A stretch of DNA of 64,000 bases from Rhodanobacteraceae bacterium (GCA_016717705.1 JADKFD010000106.1:1-64000), one strand, 5' to 3'. Positions 28,170-38,589 are shown, numbered from the stretch's first letter. Notes: generated by a model from the letters alone, not told the origin. Numbers and translations are program-made.

Positions 28170-30608
28170 ATGCTGTCTGATCTGCGCCTGGCCGCACTGC
28201 GCCTCGCCGCCGCACCGATTTCGACGCTGGTGGCGATCGGCTGCCTGGCCCTCGGACTGGCCGCCGCGATCATGGTCTACAGCGTGGTCGACCAGGTGGT
28301 GCTGCGGCCGAGCTCGATTGCCCGCGGCCAGGATGTGCGCCTGCTCGAACTCGAACTGCGTGCCGGTGGTCAGCAGCAAAGTCTGAGCAACTGGTCGTAC
28401 CCGGCCTTCGAGGCACTGCGCGACACACTGGCGCCGGACTTTACGGCGATCGCGGTGACCAGAACTCCGCTGTGGCTGACCCTGGCGACCGCCGGCGGCG
28501 CCGAGCGCATCCGTACCGAGATCGTTTCTCCGGGTTACTTCCAGGCGCTCGGGGTGACCCCGACGCTGGGAGGTGAGCCCGGCGCGCAGGCGTCGACAGC
28601 GGTCGATGCACGCATCTGGTTGAGCCACAGCTTGTGGCGCGATAGCTACGCCGCCGATCCGGCCGTGCTCGGGCGCCAGGTGTCGCTGCAGGGCATGCCC
28701 TTCGTGGTCGCCGGTGTGCTGCCGGCTGGTTTCCAGGGCATCTCGGAGCAGTCGGCGGCGTTCATACCGATGAGCGCGGCGCCGAGCGTCACCTTTGCCA
28801 ATCGACTGAAAGGCGCCACCAGCTTCTGGCATGCGGTGATGGTCGTGCCCGCTGCGGCTCAGGCCGCAGCCCTCGACGCGCGACTCGCGGTCGCCGGCGA
28901 GCGCGTGCGCGATGCCATCGACATGCGCGTCGGCGGCGAGCGCGCCGAGGTTTCCGTGCATGCGCAGTTGTGGACGGCTACGCGCGTCGATCCGGTGCTG
29001 CGCCAGACGGTCGGCGCGGTGGGCTGGGGCATCGCACTGCTGCTGGCGATCGTGGCGGTCAATCTGATCCTGCTCGCGCTGGCGCGTCAGGATCAGCGTC
29101 GCCGCGAATTTGGTGTGCGCATCAGCCTGGGCGCCGGACGCGTATCGCTGCTGCGCCTGCTGGCGGCCGAGATGCTGCTGGTGTTCGCCGCTGGCCTGCT
29201 GCTGGCATGGCTGCTGGGCAGCGCCGGCCTGGCCCTGCTCGCGCGCTTCGGTGATCTGGTGCGGGTGGGTGGCGTCGGGCTGGCCGAGGTGCAACTGGGC
29301 GCGGCGAGCCTGGGCTTCGGCTGCGCACTGGCCGCGCTGGTGTTGCTCTGCGTGCTCGCCGGCCCGGCGCGCGCAGCGCTGCGCCTGAGCGCGGTCAGCG
29401 CGCTGCGTCCAAGTCCACCGGCGCGCGGTCTGGGCAATCGCCGCTGGCTGGCGGGCACCCAGTTTGCGCTGGCGACCATGTTGCTGATCGGTGCCGGTTA
29501 CGCCGCGAACGCAGCCTGGCGCGCGCTGCAGGCACCGCTGGGTTTCAACCCGGATGAGCTGCTGTCGTCACAGATCGCCATGCCCGACGCCTTGCAACCG
29601 GCCGACGGCGTCGGCGGCTTCCTGACCCGATTGACCACTGCGCTGGAAGGCGCGCCGGGCGTCGAACGCGTGGCGAGCGCAGCCTGCCTGCCGCTCAGCG
29701 GCGGCTGCGACAGCGTCAATCTGGAAGCGGTTCCGCGCAGCGATGACGCCGAGTGGTCGGTGGAGCTGAACATGGTCTCCGGCGACTACTTCGGCGCGCT
29801 TGGCGTGCCGCTGCGCGAAGGCCGCTATCTCGACGCCCGCGATCGCAGCGAAGCGCCGGCGGTGGCTGTGCTGAGTGCCAGCGCCGCCAGTCGCTACTTC
29901 CCGGGCGGTTCCACGCTGGGTCGCAAGGTCAAGGTCAGCATCGGCTTTCCCGAGGATCCGGCTGGCGCCACCGTGGTCGGCGTGGTGGGCGATGTCGCCG
30001 GTACGGATCTGGATGCCGACGCCGCGCCGATGGTCTATCTGTCCGCGCTGCAGACCGCCTACAACGACAACATGGTCATCGTGCAGGCGCGCCCGGGAAT
30101 CGACGCACAGAGTCTTGCGCCGACCGTAGCCGCGACGCTGCGCCAGGTCCAGCCTGAACTCGCCTTGTGGGACACCGCCACCATGGAGCAGCGCCTGGCC
30201 GGACTGACCGCCCAGCGCAGACTGGTCGCCGCATTGACGGCGGCACTCGCCGGGCTGTCGCTGTTGCTGGCGGGCACCGGTATCTATGCGGTGTTCGATC
30301 TCTTGGTGCGTCGGCGCCAGCGTGAGTTTGGCGTACGCCTGGCGCTCGGCGCTTCGCGCGCCACGCTGCGGCACACGGTGCTGACCGATGCCCTCATCAC
30401 CGCCGGCATCGCCACCGCGGCCGGACTGGCACTGGGTCTGATCGCGATGGCCGTGCTCGCCAGCCGCCTGCCCGGCACCGAGGGCACCTCGCAGCCGGTG
30501 CTGGCGTTGGTGATCGCGCTGATGGCAGCCACCGCGCTGTTGGCCAGCTGGTGGCCGGCACATCGGGCCGCACAAGCCGATCCGATGAACGCGCTGCGTC
30601 ACGAATGA
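28170..30608 (+). CDS. orphan ABC-type permease with duplicated FtsX/MacB domains (ADOP-like)
   Basis: Seen: 812 residues in two homologous halves. Each has a transmembrane segment, a MacB periplasmic core domain and an FtsX permease domain: N-terminal helix about residues 20-42 (STLVAIGCLALGLAAAIMVYSV), core to about 270, three helices with FGVRISLGAGR at about 313-325; then the second helix (RWLAGTQFALATMLLIGAGYA), core, and FGVRLALGASRATLRHTVL near the end. Family knowledge: acidobacterial duplicated orphan permeases lack a fused ATPase and may recruit one for export or mechanotransmission. No ATPase gene lies nearby. A longer frame begins at 28110, but 28170 has GGGAG before it and starts MLSDLRLAALRL, typical of the family. 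Intact. Confidence 0.85.
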   Translation: MLSDLRLAALRLAAAPISTLVAIGCLALGLAAAIMVYSVVDQVVLRPSSIARGQDVRLLELELRAGGQQQSLSNWSYPAFEALRDTLAPDFTAIAVTRTPLWLTLATAGGAERIRTEIVSPGYFQALGVTPTLGGEPGAQASTAVDARIWLSHSLWRDSYAADPAVLGRQVSLQGMPFVVAGVLPAGFQGISEQSAAFIPMSAAPSVTFANRLKGATSFWHAVMVVPAAAQAAALDARLAVAGERVRDAIDMRVGGERAEVSVHAQLWTATRVDPVLRQTVGAVGWGIALLLAIVAVNLILLALARQDQRRREFGVRISLGAGRVSLLRLLAAEMLLVFAAGLLLAWLLGSAGLALLARFGDLVRVGGVGLAEVQLGAASLGFGCALAALVLLCVLAGPARAALRLSAVSALRPSPPARGLGNRRWLAGTQFALATMLLIGAGYAANAAWRALQAPLGFNPDELLSSQIAMPDALQPADGVGGFLTRLTTALEGAPGVERVASAACLPLSGGCDSVNLEAVPRSDDAEWSVELNMVSGDYFGALGVPLREGRYLDARDRSEAPAVAVLSASAASRYFPGGSTLGRKVKVSIGFPEDPAGATVVGVVGDVAGTDLDADAAPMVYLSALQTAYNDNMVIVQARPGIDAQSLAPTVAATLRQVQPELALWDTATMEQRLAGLTAQRRLVAALTAALAGLSLLLAGTGIYAVFDLLVRRRQREFGVRLALGASRATLRHTVLTDALITAGIATAAGLALGLIAMAVLASRLPGTEGTSQPVLALVIALMAATALLASWWPAHRAAQADPMNALRHE

Positions 30609-30621
30609 TGGCGCGATATCC

Positions 30622-30648
30622 GGATCGCCGAGTTGCACTCGGCGCTCT
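30622..30648. terminator. hairpin after the permease gene, repeated at 11130
   Basis: CGCCGAG-TTGCA-CTCGGCG (30626-30644) between convergent genes (30608 end, 30687 end). Flanks GGAT and CTCT match the reverse complement of the 11130-11152 hairpin, so both are probably copies of one small terminator-like repeat. Confidence 0.5.
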
Positions 30649-30686
30649 GGTTCAGCCGCGGGAAGCTCCGGACTGCACAACCCGCC

Positions 30687-31319
30687 TCAGCGCCACTGGC
30701 TGCGGATACGCTGATGCGCGACCGACACCAGCATCCAGTCTTCGATCGAATTCGCCGCGGAATCGCTGCCGGTGTTCTGCAGCCACTGGCGTTCGAGGCG
30801 CACCGAGTAGCCCTCGGGCGTGACCTGCACCGCCAGCGCCTGACGCCCATCCGGGTCCTTGATCGGCGCCACCCGTTCGACGGAGTGCAGCAGCTTGGCT
30901 TCGGACAGATCGAGCAGGGCCAGGCTGAGCGTGTCCCAGCCGGGTCGGTTGTCGACCGAGAGCCACAGCAGCAGTTTCGCGCTGGTGCCCTTGTAGACCT
31001 GATCGCGACTGGCAAACGCGCCGATCCCGCTGCACAACGAGGCCTCATTGGAGACCACCGGACGTGCGCGATAGGTGCCAGGCGACAACGGCAGCAGCAC
31101 CTTGCGCCCGTCGGCGAGCGCCAGCGTGACCGTCATGTCGGCGTTGTCGACATCCTGGCTGGGGGAATCGAAGATCAACTGGAAGGCTTGACCGTCGGCC
31201 TGACATTCGGCCACCCAGTGGACTGGATCACGCGGCTCGCCCGCAACGCACAGCGAGCTCAGTAGTATCAGCACGCTGCCGCTCGCCCACCGAAGATGGC
31301 GACAGCGCTCATCGCGCAT
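30687..31319 (-). CDS. secreted protein of unknown function
   Basis: Not recognised. Seen: 210 residues from MRDERCRHLRWASG with a signal peptide (SVLILLSSLCVAG, cleavage near residue 28), then a beta-rich domain: VHWVAECQADGQAFQLIFD, ADMTVTLALADGRKVLLPLSPGTY, SAKLLLWLSVDNRPGWDTLSLALLDL, YSVRLERQWLQN. Alternating hydrophobic strands suggest a beta-sandwich. An in-frame extension upstream to 31574 is Arg-rich and unlikely to be coding. No catalytic motif. It converges on the permease gene and lies downstream of a decayed hydroxylase gene on the same strand. Confidence 0.6.
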   Translation of the reverse strand: MRDERCRHLRWASGSVLILLSSLCVAGEPRDPVHWVAECQADGQAFQLIFDSPSQDVDNADMTVTLALADGRKVLLPLSPGTYRARPVVSNEASLCSGIGAFASRDQVYKGTSAKLLLWLSVDNRPGWDTLSLALLDLSEAKLLHSVERVAPIKDPDGRQALAVQVTPEGYSVRLERQWLQNTGSDSAANSIEDWMLVSVAHQRIRSQWR

Positions 31320-31402
31320 CCGACTGCAGCCGGATGACGCCGGACTCCACCAGCCCGAACTGCGCGACTGCCCTGCTGCCAGTTGCTCGTCAACCACCCG
31401 AT

Positions 31403-31681
31403 TCACCCCTTGCGATACATGACATCGGTGCGCAGCACGTACTTCACGCCGTCGGTCACGAGTTCGCCTTCGTGCGTGCGATCGTGCATGAACACCAGCG
31501 CCGTACCGGTTTCCGGGGCAATGGCGGCTTCTTCGTATCCACGCGCTTCGCTGGCCTCGATGTGCGCGGCGCACTCACTGGCGGTCAGGAAATTGCGGAT
31601 CAGGAAGACGTCGGAGCGCGCGCCGATGTCGAGCCGGGTCGGTGCGGGCGGTGGGTTCGAATGGGCAGAATCTCGGTCCAT
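31403..31681 (-). pseudogene. prolyl-4-hydroxylase-like 2OG-Fe(II) oxygenase with an internal deletion
   Basis: Seen: an N-terminal piece (VFLIRNFLTASECAAHIEASEARGYEEA) joined directly to the family's last part (PETGTALVFMHDRTHEGELVTDGVKYVLRTDVMYR). Family knowledge: full proteins are about 200 residues and hold, between these, an R-x-R-F-Y-R-Y region with the H-x-D iron ligands and LTFMVYLND. About 100 residues, including the first two iron ligands, are missing without loss of frame; only the distal His (HEGE) and Arg remain. It cannot be an active enzyme of the usual type. Either a real in-frame deletion or an assembly collapse. Confidence 0.7.
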
Positions 31682-31745
31682 GCTGCAGATCACGGCGTTT
31701 GCTGCCCAGCGGGGCCGGTCGGTGCGGCGTGGACAGGCCCATCGG

Positions 31746-31907
31746 TCAGCCGCCGTCGCGCTCATCGAGACGGCGAATCCACCCGGCTTTGCCGTTTTCG
31801 CCGAGGCGCACGGCGAGCAAGCTGTGCGCGTGCGTGCATTGCGGATCGATCCGCACGAGGATGGCACCGCGCGTGCGGATGCGCCCCCTGCCCCGGTGCC
31901 CGCGCAT
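31746..31907 (-). CDS. possible small basic protein (53 residues) or fragment
   Basis: Open frame starting MRGHRGRGRIRTRGAILVRI and ending LAVRLGENGKAGWIRRLDERDGG, in the otherwise empty 233-bp gap before the protease gene. Arg/Gly-rich, no known family. It may be the remnant of a larger gene; the second half looks protein-like. Confidence 0.25.
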   Translation of the reverse strand: MRGHRGRGRIRTRGAILVRIDPQCTHAHSLLAVRLGENGKAGWIRRLDERDGG

Positions 31908-31914
31908 CCTCTAC

Positions 31915-33941
31915 TTACTGCGGGACCGGCACCCAACGATAGCGCCAGGTGTAGGTGGCTTCGCGGCCGGCGTAGACCCGCGCGACGATGGCCATCGTGG
32001 CGTCGGGCGCGCCTTCGGGTACCGGCCAATTCACCACGCGCTGGGTTGACTGGCCCGGTGGTGGCAGTTCGCTGGAATGCAGCTCGAACAAGTGCTGCAC
32101 GCCAACACTGGAAACATCCGCCCGCAGCGAGCCCGACGGCGAGTACCCGGCGGCAATGAATTGCACACCGGTATTGGCGAAGGTGACCGTGCCACCGATG
32201 GTTTGCCGATGGCACAGCGTCGAATCGAGCGGGCGGTCGAGGGCCAGCCGCAGTTCGCCCTTGGTGGTGAGGTGGCTCCACTTGGGATCGGCCGACCAGG
32301 TGCCGAGCTGAATCGTGCTGGCGGTTGCCTCCCCGCTACCCTGGTAGCCGCGCTCAACCGGGGCCACCCTGGACTCGCTGGCGCCCGATGGGTACCAGCA
32401 GCCGCTGCTGTCGGGCGGTACCTGAAGCGATGGCGTGGAGGGCACGATGGTGATCGTCGCGGATGCCACGCAGGCGGATCCGAACGGAGAAACGTGCAGC
32501 GTTGCAGTGCCGCTGCTGGTGTCCGGCAGAGTGACCTCGATACTCTGCTCGGACCACTGCTCGACGCTGACCACGCTGCCATCGAGATCGACGGCGTGCG
32601 CCGGATCCATGCCGCTGAAACCGGCCCCTTCGATGGTGACCCGATCGCCCGCGTGCGGCTGCGCCGGAACGATCCGGTCGATGCGTGGCCGCGGCGCCAG
32701 CACCGCGCGCAGTGGCAGGCGGTCGACGCGTCGGGCGGCATTCCACAGCTCGATGTCGAGCACAGCGTCGACGTCGCGGTCGGTCTGCCGCAGGGCGCAA
32801 ACGTCGGTCAGGTGCGTCGACCAGTCCTGCGACTGGCCGGCTGCAATCGACTGGACGCTTGCACTGCGCAAGCTGGCGACCGGCGCTGGCTCGCCACCGC
32901 CGTAGTTGAGCGCGGCGCGCACCTCCACATCCTGCGCGGTGACGTCGGCGTTCCATAGCGGCAGCGTGATCTGCAGCGTGTCCATCCAGGGTTCGATGCG
33001 CATGGACAGATCGCCGCTGCATTTCTGCGACCCGCAGGGCTGCCAGGCATAGGGCGTCGGGTCGGCTGCGGTCATGGCCTTCCAGGCCATGCAGCGTTGC
33101 ACATCCGGTCGTTCCAGGAAGCACACGTGCCCGTGCACGCGGTCACCGTTGTTCGCGACGAACGGCACCGCCAGGCTCTGCAGCGGCAGCTCGGCGGGCG
33201 GTTTCCGCGTCGGCTGCACGACCTGGGCGATGTAGTCGTAGCCCGGGTTTTCTCGCGCATCACCAGTTCCAGCCAGTCCTGTGCGACGATCCAGTAGGGT
33301 CCGCCTTCGGAATTCTGGTTGCGCTTTCCGGGCTCGCGCGCGCCGGCGAAGGCGCTGCCTTTCGGATCGTGAACCACCCAGGTCGGAGCCGAACCCGCGG
33401 GGTCGGGTCGCAGCATCAGCCAGGCGTGGCGTGCGCTGGCGTGGATGAAGGGCAGTCCGTTTTGCGACGCCGGCTGCCACTGGTTCAGCACTTCGCCCAT
33501 CTGCGTGCCATCGACCACGCCCGAAATCACTTCCAACCAGCGACTGTAAGGCGTGGCGTGCAGGACGAAGGGCTGTCCCGGTGTCACCCCATTCATCACC
33601 GCGACCAGTCGGCCATACGCACCGGCGTTGTTCGGCAACCCGTAGGCCCCAGCGCCAGTGCCATCGTCGGCGGCCACCACCCAGTCGCCCATCGCACCGA
33701 CCAGGTCGAAGAGGCTGGCTTCGCCGCCGTAGGCACGCACCAGCATCAGCGCGGTGGCGGCCCAGCAGGTGCCATGCGACTGCTGCACGTAAGTGAATGG
33801 CCCCTGCCACCCGGGGGCGGAAGCGCTTGCCGGCGCGGGCGCCAAGGGTTCGATGCCCGGCAGCGACGCCACGTCTTGGGCCCGGAGCGACCCACCCCAG
33901 GCCACCAGCAGCGCCGCCAGAACTCGGCTCGATGTGTTCAT
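31915..33941 (-). CDS. secreted papain-like (AvrRpt2/C70-type) cysteine protease with a TIG-type Ig domain, one frameshift
   Basis: Seen: signal peptide (MNTSSRVLAALLVAWGGSLRAQ). Catalytic region YVQQSHGTCWAATALMLVRAYGG (about 51-73), with Gln and Cys of the oxyanion/nucleophile pair, then SARHAWLMLRPD (His) and TWVVHDPKGS (Asp) as in AvrRpt2-type C70/C39-like peptidases. At about 33245 four A should be three; correction gives RENPGYDYIAQVVQPTRKPPAELPLQ and continues to 31915. The C-terminal half has a TIG/IPT domain (RIDRIVPAQPHAGDRVTIEGAGFSGM) and a final beta domain ending RYRWVPVPQ. About 675 residues. Divergent from sigma/kinase module 2, whose start is 158 bp away, so it is a candidate target of that sigma factor. 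Confidence 0.75.
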
Positions 33942-34099
33942 AGCGGACTCCCGCCTGCTTCGACGCTAGAAATCGTCCGGCTGGCCTGCAGCCCGCGTGT
34001 TGACCCGCATCAATCCCCGCCGCGCTGGCTGACGGATGGGCGAGACAAGCGGCGCACGGATTGCGAAAATCGGCACGCCGCCTGTTGCCTGTGCTTCCT

Positions 34100-34673
34100 G
34101 TGTCCGCCAGCGCACCCATCGAAACCGCGAAAGCCGACATCACCAGCGCGCTGCAGCGGGCCGGCGCGGGCGTGCCGGATGCGATGAATGCTCTGTTCCC
34201 GCTGGTCTATTCGACACTCAAGTCGATCGCCCACCGCGAATGCCGGCGGCATGCCGGCGAGGCGCTGACCACCACCGCGCTGGTGCACGAGACCTACCTC
34301 GATCTGGTCGGGCGGGCGCCGCGACAATGGGCGCACCGCGGCCAGTTCTACGCCTACGCCGGATGCGCGATGCGCTCGATCCTGGTCGACAGGCGCGCCG
34401 CCGGCTGGCGCTCAAGCGTGGCGGCGACCGCATCGAGGACGTCGACGCTGACGACGAACTGGTGGTCGCCGGCATCGACGCCGACCTGGTCGGACTGGAT
34501 GAGGCCCTGCAGCGGCTGGCCGCGCTCGACCCGGCGCTGGTGCGCCTGGTCGAACTGCGCTACTTCGCCGGCCTGCCGGTGCCACGCGTGGCCGAACTGC
34601 TCGGGATCGCGCCGCGCAGCGTCGACCGTCGTGGCAGAAGGCGCGCATGCTGCTGGCGCAGTACCTCGGGTGA
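34100..34673 (+). CDS. ECF-type sigma-70 factor (module 2 sigma), two frameshifts
   Basis: Seen: region 2 in one frame (NALFPLVYSTLKSIAHRECRRHAGEALTTTALVHETYL, FYAYAGCAMRSILVDRRA). After a break near 34390 the adjacent frame gives RRLALKRGGDRIEDV and region 4 (ALVRLVELRYFAGLPVPRVAELLGIAPRSVDR). After a second break near 34633 WQKARMLLAQYLG ends at 34673. Family knowledge: kinase-linked ECF sigma (TIGR02999-like). GTG at 34100 is chosen because it gives the usual short N-terminus. The stop overlaps the GTG of the kinase gene (GTGA), so the two are translationally coupled. Indels may be sequencing error. Confidence 0.75.
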
Positions 34674-37161
34674 CTCAGAGTGGCGCCAGCGCCGAGCTGC
34701 TGGAGCGGCGCTGGCCGCAGGCCTCGCCGCTGCTCGATGCGCTGCTCGACCTGCCGCCCGAATCGCGCGCGGACTGGCTCGCCGCGCAGCCACTGGATGG
34801 CGAACTCGCTGCGCTGATGCAGCAGCTGCTGGCCTCGGCCGACGCGCCCGGCGTGCTCGACGCCGATCTGTTGGCGCGCGTCGATACGGCCGAGGACTGC
34901 TGGCAGCGCCGGCTGGGTCCGTGGCGCGTGCGGCGACCGATCGGGTCCGGCGGCAGCGCCAGCGTCTATCTCGGCGAACGCGCCGATGGCGCCTTCGAGC
35001 AGCGCGTGGCCATCAAGCTGTTGCGCAGCGGCGTGCTCGATGCCAGCGAACGCGCGCGCTTCGCCCGCGAACGGCAGTTGCTGGCCCGACTGACGCATCC
35101 GGCGATCGCGCGGCTGATCGATGGCGGCATCAGTCCCGAGGGTGCGCCCTATCTGGTGCTCGAATACATCGACGGGCTGCCGATCGACCGCTGGTGCGAT
35201 GCCCGGCGACTCGGCGTGGCGGCGCGCCTGCGGCTGTTTCTCGACGTCTGCGCGGCGGTCCAGTACGCGCACCGCCACCTGGTGATCCACCGCGACCTCA
35301 AGCCCGGCAACATCCTGGTCGACCACGACGGCCAGGTGAAGCTGCTCGACTTCGGCATCGCGCGCATGCTCGACGACTCGGCGGCGCCGACGGAGACCGC
35401 GGCGCGGCGGATGACGCCAGCCTACGCCGCGCCGGAACAACTCGACGGCGGCGTCATGAGCACTGCGGTGGACGTCTACGCGCTCGGCGTGCTGCTGCAT
35501 GAGCTGCTGGTCGGCATCCGCCCGCAGCGGGCGATCACGCTGGCCGGCGCAGCGCGCAACGTCTCCGCGGCACTGCTGCACTCGCGCGACGCGCGCGCCA
35601 GCGCACTGGCGAGCGCCGTGCGCGGCGACCTGCAGGCGATCGTCGACACCGCACTGCAGCCCGAACCCGGTCGTCGTTATCCGTCGGTGGCAGCGCTCGC
35701 GCTCGACATCGAGCGCCATCTCGAAGGCCTGCCGGTGGGCGTGCGCGCGGCCGCCCGCGGCTACCGCGCGCAGCGTTGGTTGCGCCGGCATGCGCTGAGC
35801 AGCACCGCGCTGCTGCTGCTGATCGCAACCCTTTCGCTGGCGGCCTGGTACGCGACCCGCCAGGCGCACGAGGCGCAGACCCAGGCGCTGCGCGCGCAGG
35901 CGGTGCAGGATTTTCTGGTCGAGTTGTTGCAGGCGGCCGGCAGCGACGGCGGACGCACCACGCCGACCAGCGTCGACGAACTGATGCGCCTCGCCGCCGG
36001 GCGCGCGCTGGATGCCTTTCCGCAAGCGCCGCAGACGCGCGCGCCCTTGCTGCGCACGCTCGGTCGCCTGCTGCACGAGCAGGGGCGCCTCGACGAGGCC
36101 GAACGCACGCTGCAGGCGGCGCAGGCGGTGGAGCATGGCGAACTCGGATTGCCCGCGCAGGGCAGTCTGGCAACACGCCAGGCGCTGGCGCTGCTGGCGA
36201 GCGTGCGCCAGCCGGAAGCGGCCGCCGCGACGCTGCGCGACGTGCTCGTCGAGCAACGTCGCAGCCACGCGCCGCCGGGCGAGCAGGCGCTGACGCTGGA
36301 GACGCTGGGATTCATCGATTCGCGCGCTGGTCGCCATCCGGTGGCGCTGGCGCAGCTGCGCGAGGCGGTCAGCCTGACACCGACGCGCGCCACCCACGCT
36401 GATCTGCTCGGCGATGCCTTGCGCTGCGACGTCCGGCGCGGGCACCAGCAGGCGGGCGCTGGCCGCGGCGCCGCCGCAGTCGATCGTCGAGAGTCGCGTA
36501 CTGTGCGGCATCGGCTATGCGCAGCTGCGCAGCGGCGAGCTGGCGGCGGCGCGCGCGGCCTTCGAGCGCGCCCTCGGCCTGCAGCAACGACTACTGCCGG
36601 CCGAGCACCCGTACACCGCGGTGACGCTGGGCGCTCGGTTCGCTGGAATTCGACAGCGGCGAGATGGCTGCGGCGCAGCGCTACTTCGAGCGCGCGCTGC
36701 CGATGCGCGAACACCTGTATGGACGCGACGCGTCGGGCGGTCGAGCCGTGGCGGCCTCCAGCGATGCGCTGGCGGGCCAGAACGACGACGCGCAGGCGAT
36801 CGCCGTGCTGCGCGACGCCTGGGCGCGTTTGCACCAGTTGGCGCCCGAGCAGCAGCCGACGCGCGCCTGGGTGCTGCTGCACCTGTCGGCCGCATTGCGC
36901 CGCAACGGTGCAGCCGGCGAGGCGCTGGACCTCGCCGAGCAGGCGCTGGCGATCTACCAGCAGGCGCATGGCGCCAGCGACAGCAAGACGATCGCCGCGC
37001 ATGTGCACGCGGAGCACGCGCGCCATGCGCTCGGCGACAGCCAGGGCGCACTGACGCGCATCGATGCCTTGCTGGCGCAGCTCGATGCGACCGCGACTGC
37101 GCCGCTGCGCGAGCTGCGTGCGCGCATCGTCGCCGAGCAGGCGCCGCCGCGCGCCGGTTGA
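34670..37161 (+). CDS. Ser/Thr protein kinase with membrane helix and TPR tail (module 2 kinase), two frameshifts near the end
   Basis: Seen: N-terminal helical cap (about 1-75), kinase domain about 83-350: IGSGGSASVYLGER, VAIKLLRSG, LVIHRDLKPGNILVDHDG, LLDFGIARML, TPAYAAPEQLDGG, DVYALGVLLHELLVG. One transmembrane helix (STALLLLIATLSLAAWYA, about 380-397), then periplasmic TPR-like repeats (LLRTLGRLLHEQGRLDEAERTLQAAQ ...). Frame changes near 36430 and 36640 are needed to reach AAQRYFERALPMREHLYG and the stop at 37161. Catalytic HRD and DFG are intact. Inferred: senses an envelope signal through the TPRs and phosphorylates its sigma partner. GTG start overlaps the sigma stop. Confidence 0.85.
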
Positions 37162-37173
37162 GCGTGGCGCGGC

Positions 37174-38048
37174 TCAGCCGCGCAACAGCGGCGCGATCGC
37201 CGCGACATCCTGTCCGCCGCCCTCGACATGCTTGTCGAACAGCTCGCGCGGCCGGAACGAGATCGTCATCACCCCGACCAGATGGCCCTGCGCGTCGATC
37301 ACCGGCGCGCCGCTGAACCCGGCCAGGTTCACGTGCGGCTTGAATTCGAAACGAAACATGTTGCCCATGCGTTCGACCACGCGCCCGCTGTAGACCTGCT
37401 GCACGCAGCGCGCAGCCGCGTACGGGCAGCCGACCAGATGCACCGTTTCGCCGACCTCGACCGGGCGCTGGCGCACCTGCAGCGGCTCGATGCCGTCGAG
37501 CCCGGCGGGGTCGGCCGGCGCCAGCAGCAGCCAGTCGAGATCCGGACGATCCAGGCCCGGCAGCGGCAGCGCCTGCATTGCGACCGCGCGCGACGGTCGC
37601 GTGCGCGGGAACAGGCGCCACGACTCCAGTACCTGGTTTCAGGTCCCAGGTTGATCTCCGGCTGCACGCCGCCGGCTTCGCCGATCAGATGGCGCGCGGT
37701 GGCACCGAGCACGCGCCCATCCGCGGTGCGCAGCAGGAATGCGCTGGCGCCCTTCAGCGACGTGTGGCCGCAGCAGAAGCGGGCGTCGTTGGTCAGCACG
37801 ATCTGCGGCCACTGCGCCGGCGCCGCGTGGATCCAGCTCACCGGTTTCAGCGCCGCGTCGGCGTCTGCGCCCCGGCGCAGCCCGACGGCGACGCCGAGCG
37901 CCACAGCGGCCAGCAGGAAAGTGCCGGCGATCGTGCCCAGGCCGCGGCGCCACGCCAGGAAAGCCAGCGGCAGTATCAGACCGATCAGCAGGCCCAGACG
38001 CCCGGCGGCGCGGGTGGCGCCGCGCTGGCCGCCAGCGGCTGCAGGCAT
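37174..38048 (-). CDS. membrane-anchored trypsin-like serine protease, one frameshift
   Basis: Seen: an N-terminal hydrophobic pair (LGLLIGLILPLAFLAW, IAGTFLLAAVALGVAVGL), then a trypsin-like fold: CCGHTSLKGASAFLL, the His in GATARHLIGEAGG, the Asp in RPDLDWLLLAPAD, and the nucleophile in NLAGFSGAPVIDAQGHLVGVMTI. A frame change near 37635 joins the halves (NLGPE / VLESWRLFPRTRPSRAVAMQALPLPG). About 290 residues. Family knowledge: S1-type peptidases acting in the periplasm. It converges on module 2 (kinase ends 12 bases away) and might process the kinase's sensor region, but that is speculation. Confidence 0.7.
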
Positions 38049-38253
38049 ACCAGGGTCACGATCAGACGCCACGATGCGGTGGTTCGCGAGTGGCAACTCC
38101 GGATGGGATCACAGATCCGGCTAAGCGCAATCCGGCGAAAAATCGCGCCAGGTCGATCCGCCGCACTGCCGGCGCGGTGAAGAATCCCTGTCCGGATGCT
38201 CTGCGATTGCGCGTTCCTTGGCGTACCCCCCGCAAAAACGCAAGGAGCCATCG

Positions 38254-38589
38254 ATGTCGAGACCCCTGATATCTGCAGTGACGCTGGCCCTGTTGAGTGC
38301 CCTGCCCGGGTTATCCAGCGCCGCACCCAACCAGCGATTCAGCGCCTCCGCGACTTTGCTGCCGAATGCGACTGCCAGCGGCGGACGCTTCGGCCTTCAG
38401 GCAAAGCTGCTGCAGCCTGGCGCGCCGCTGCTCAGCGATGCCAAGCAGCCCGAACCGGCGCGTTCGCAGTCGGTTGCCGAGACCGGACTTGCCGCGCGCT
38501 TCAAGCTGCTGGCCGCCGTGCGCGACAAGGACGCGCCCACCGGCAGCGTCTGTGCAGCAGAGAACGTCTTTCAAAACGGCTTCGAATAA
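38254..38589 (+). CDS. small secreted protein with a GFE-type C-terminal tail
   Basis: Not recognised as a family. Seen: AAGGAG 6 bases before the ATG; signal peptide MSRPLISAVTLALLSALPGLSSA; a mature part of about 88 residues of low complexity with no obvious fold, and the end CAAENVFQNGFE. The tail matches IFANGFE (51381) and LFRDGFEG (51527). Two cysteines are absent apart from the one before the tail. It is 53 bp upstream of the S74-domain gene and may be in its operon. Divergent from the trypsin-like gene. Confidence 0.7.
   Translation: MSRPLISAVTLALLSALPGLSSAAPNQRFSASATLLPNATASGGRFGLQAKLLQPGAPLLSDAKQPEPARSQSVAETGLAARFKLLAAVRDKDAPTGSVCAAENVFQNGFE

Noticed and set aside
34063..34074. GCGAAAATCGGC before sigma module 2 and GCGAAAGTCGGC at 50233 before module 3
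   Set aside because: One-mismatch 12-mer in GC-rich sequence, different distances and orientation relative to starts, and not found near module 1; too weak to call a shared promoter.
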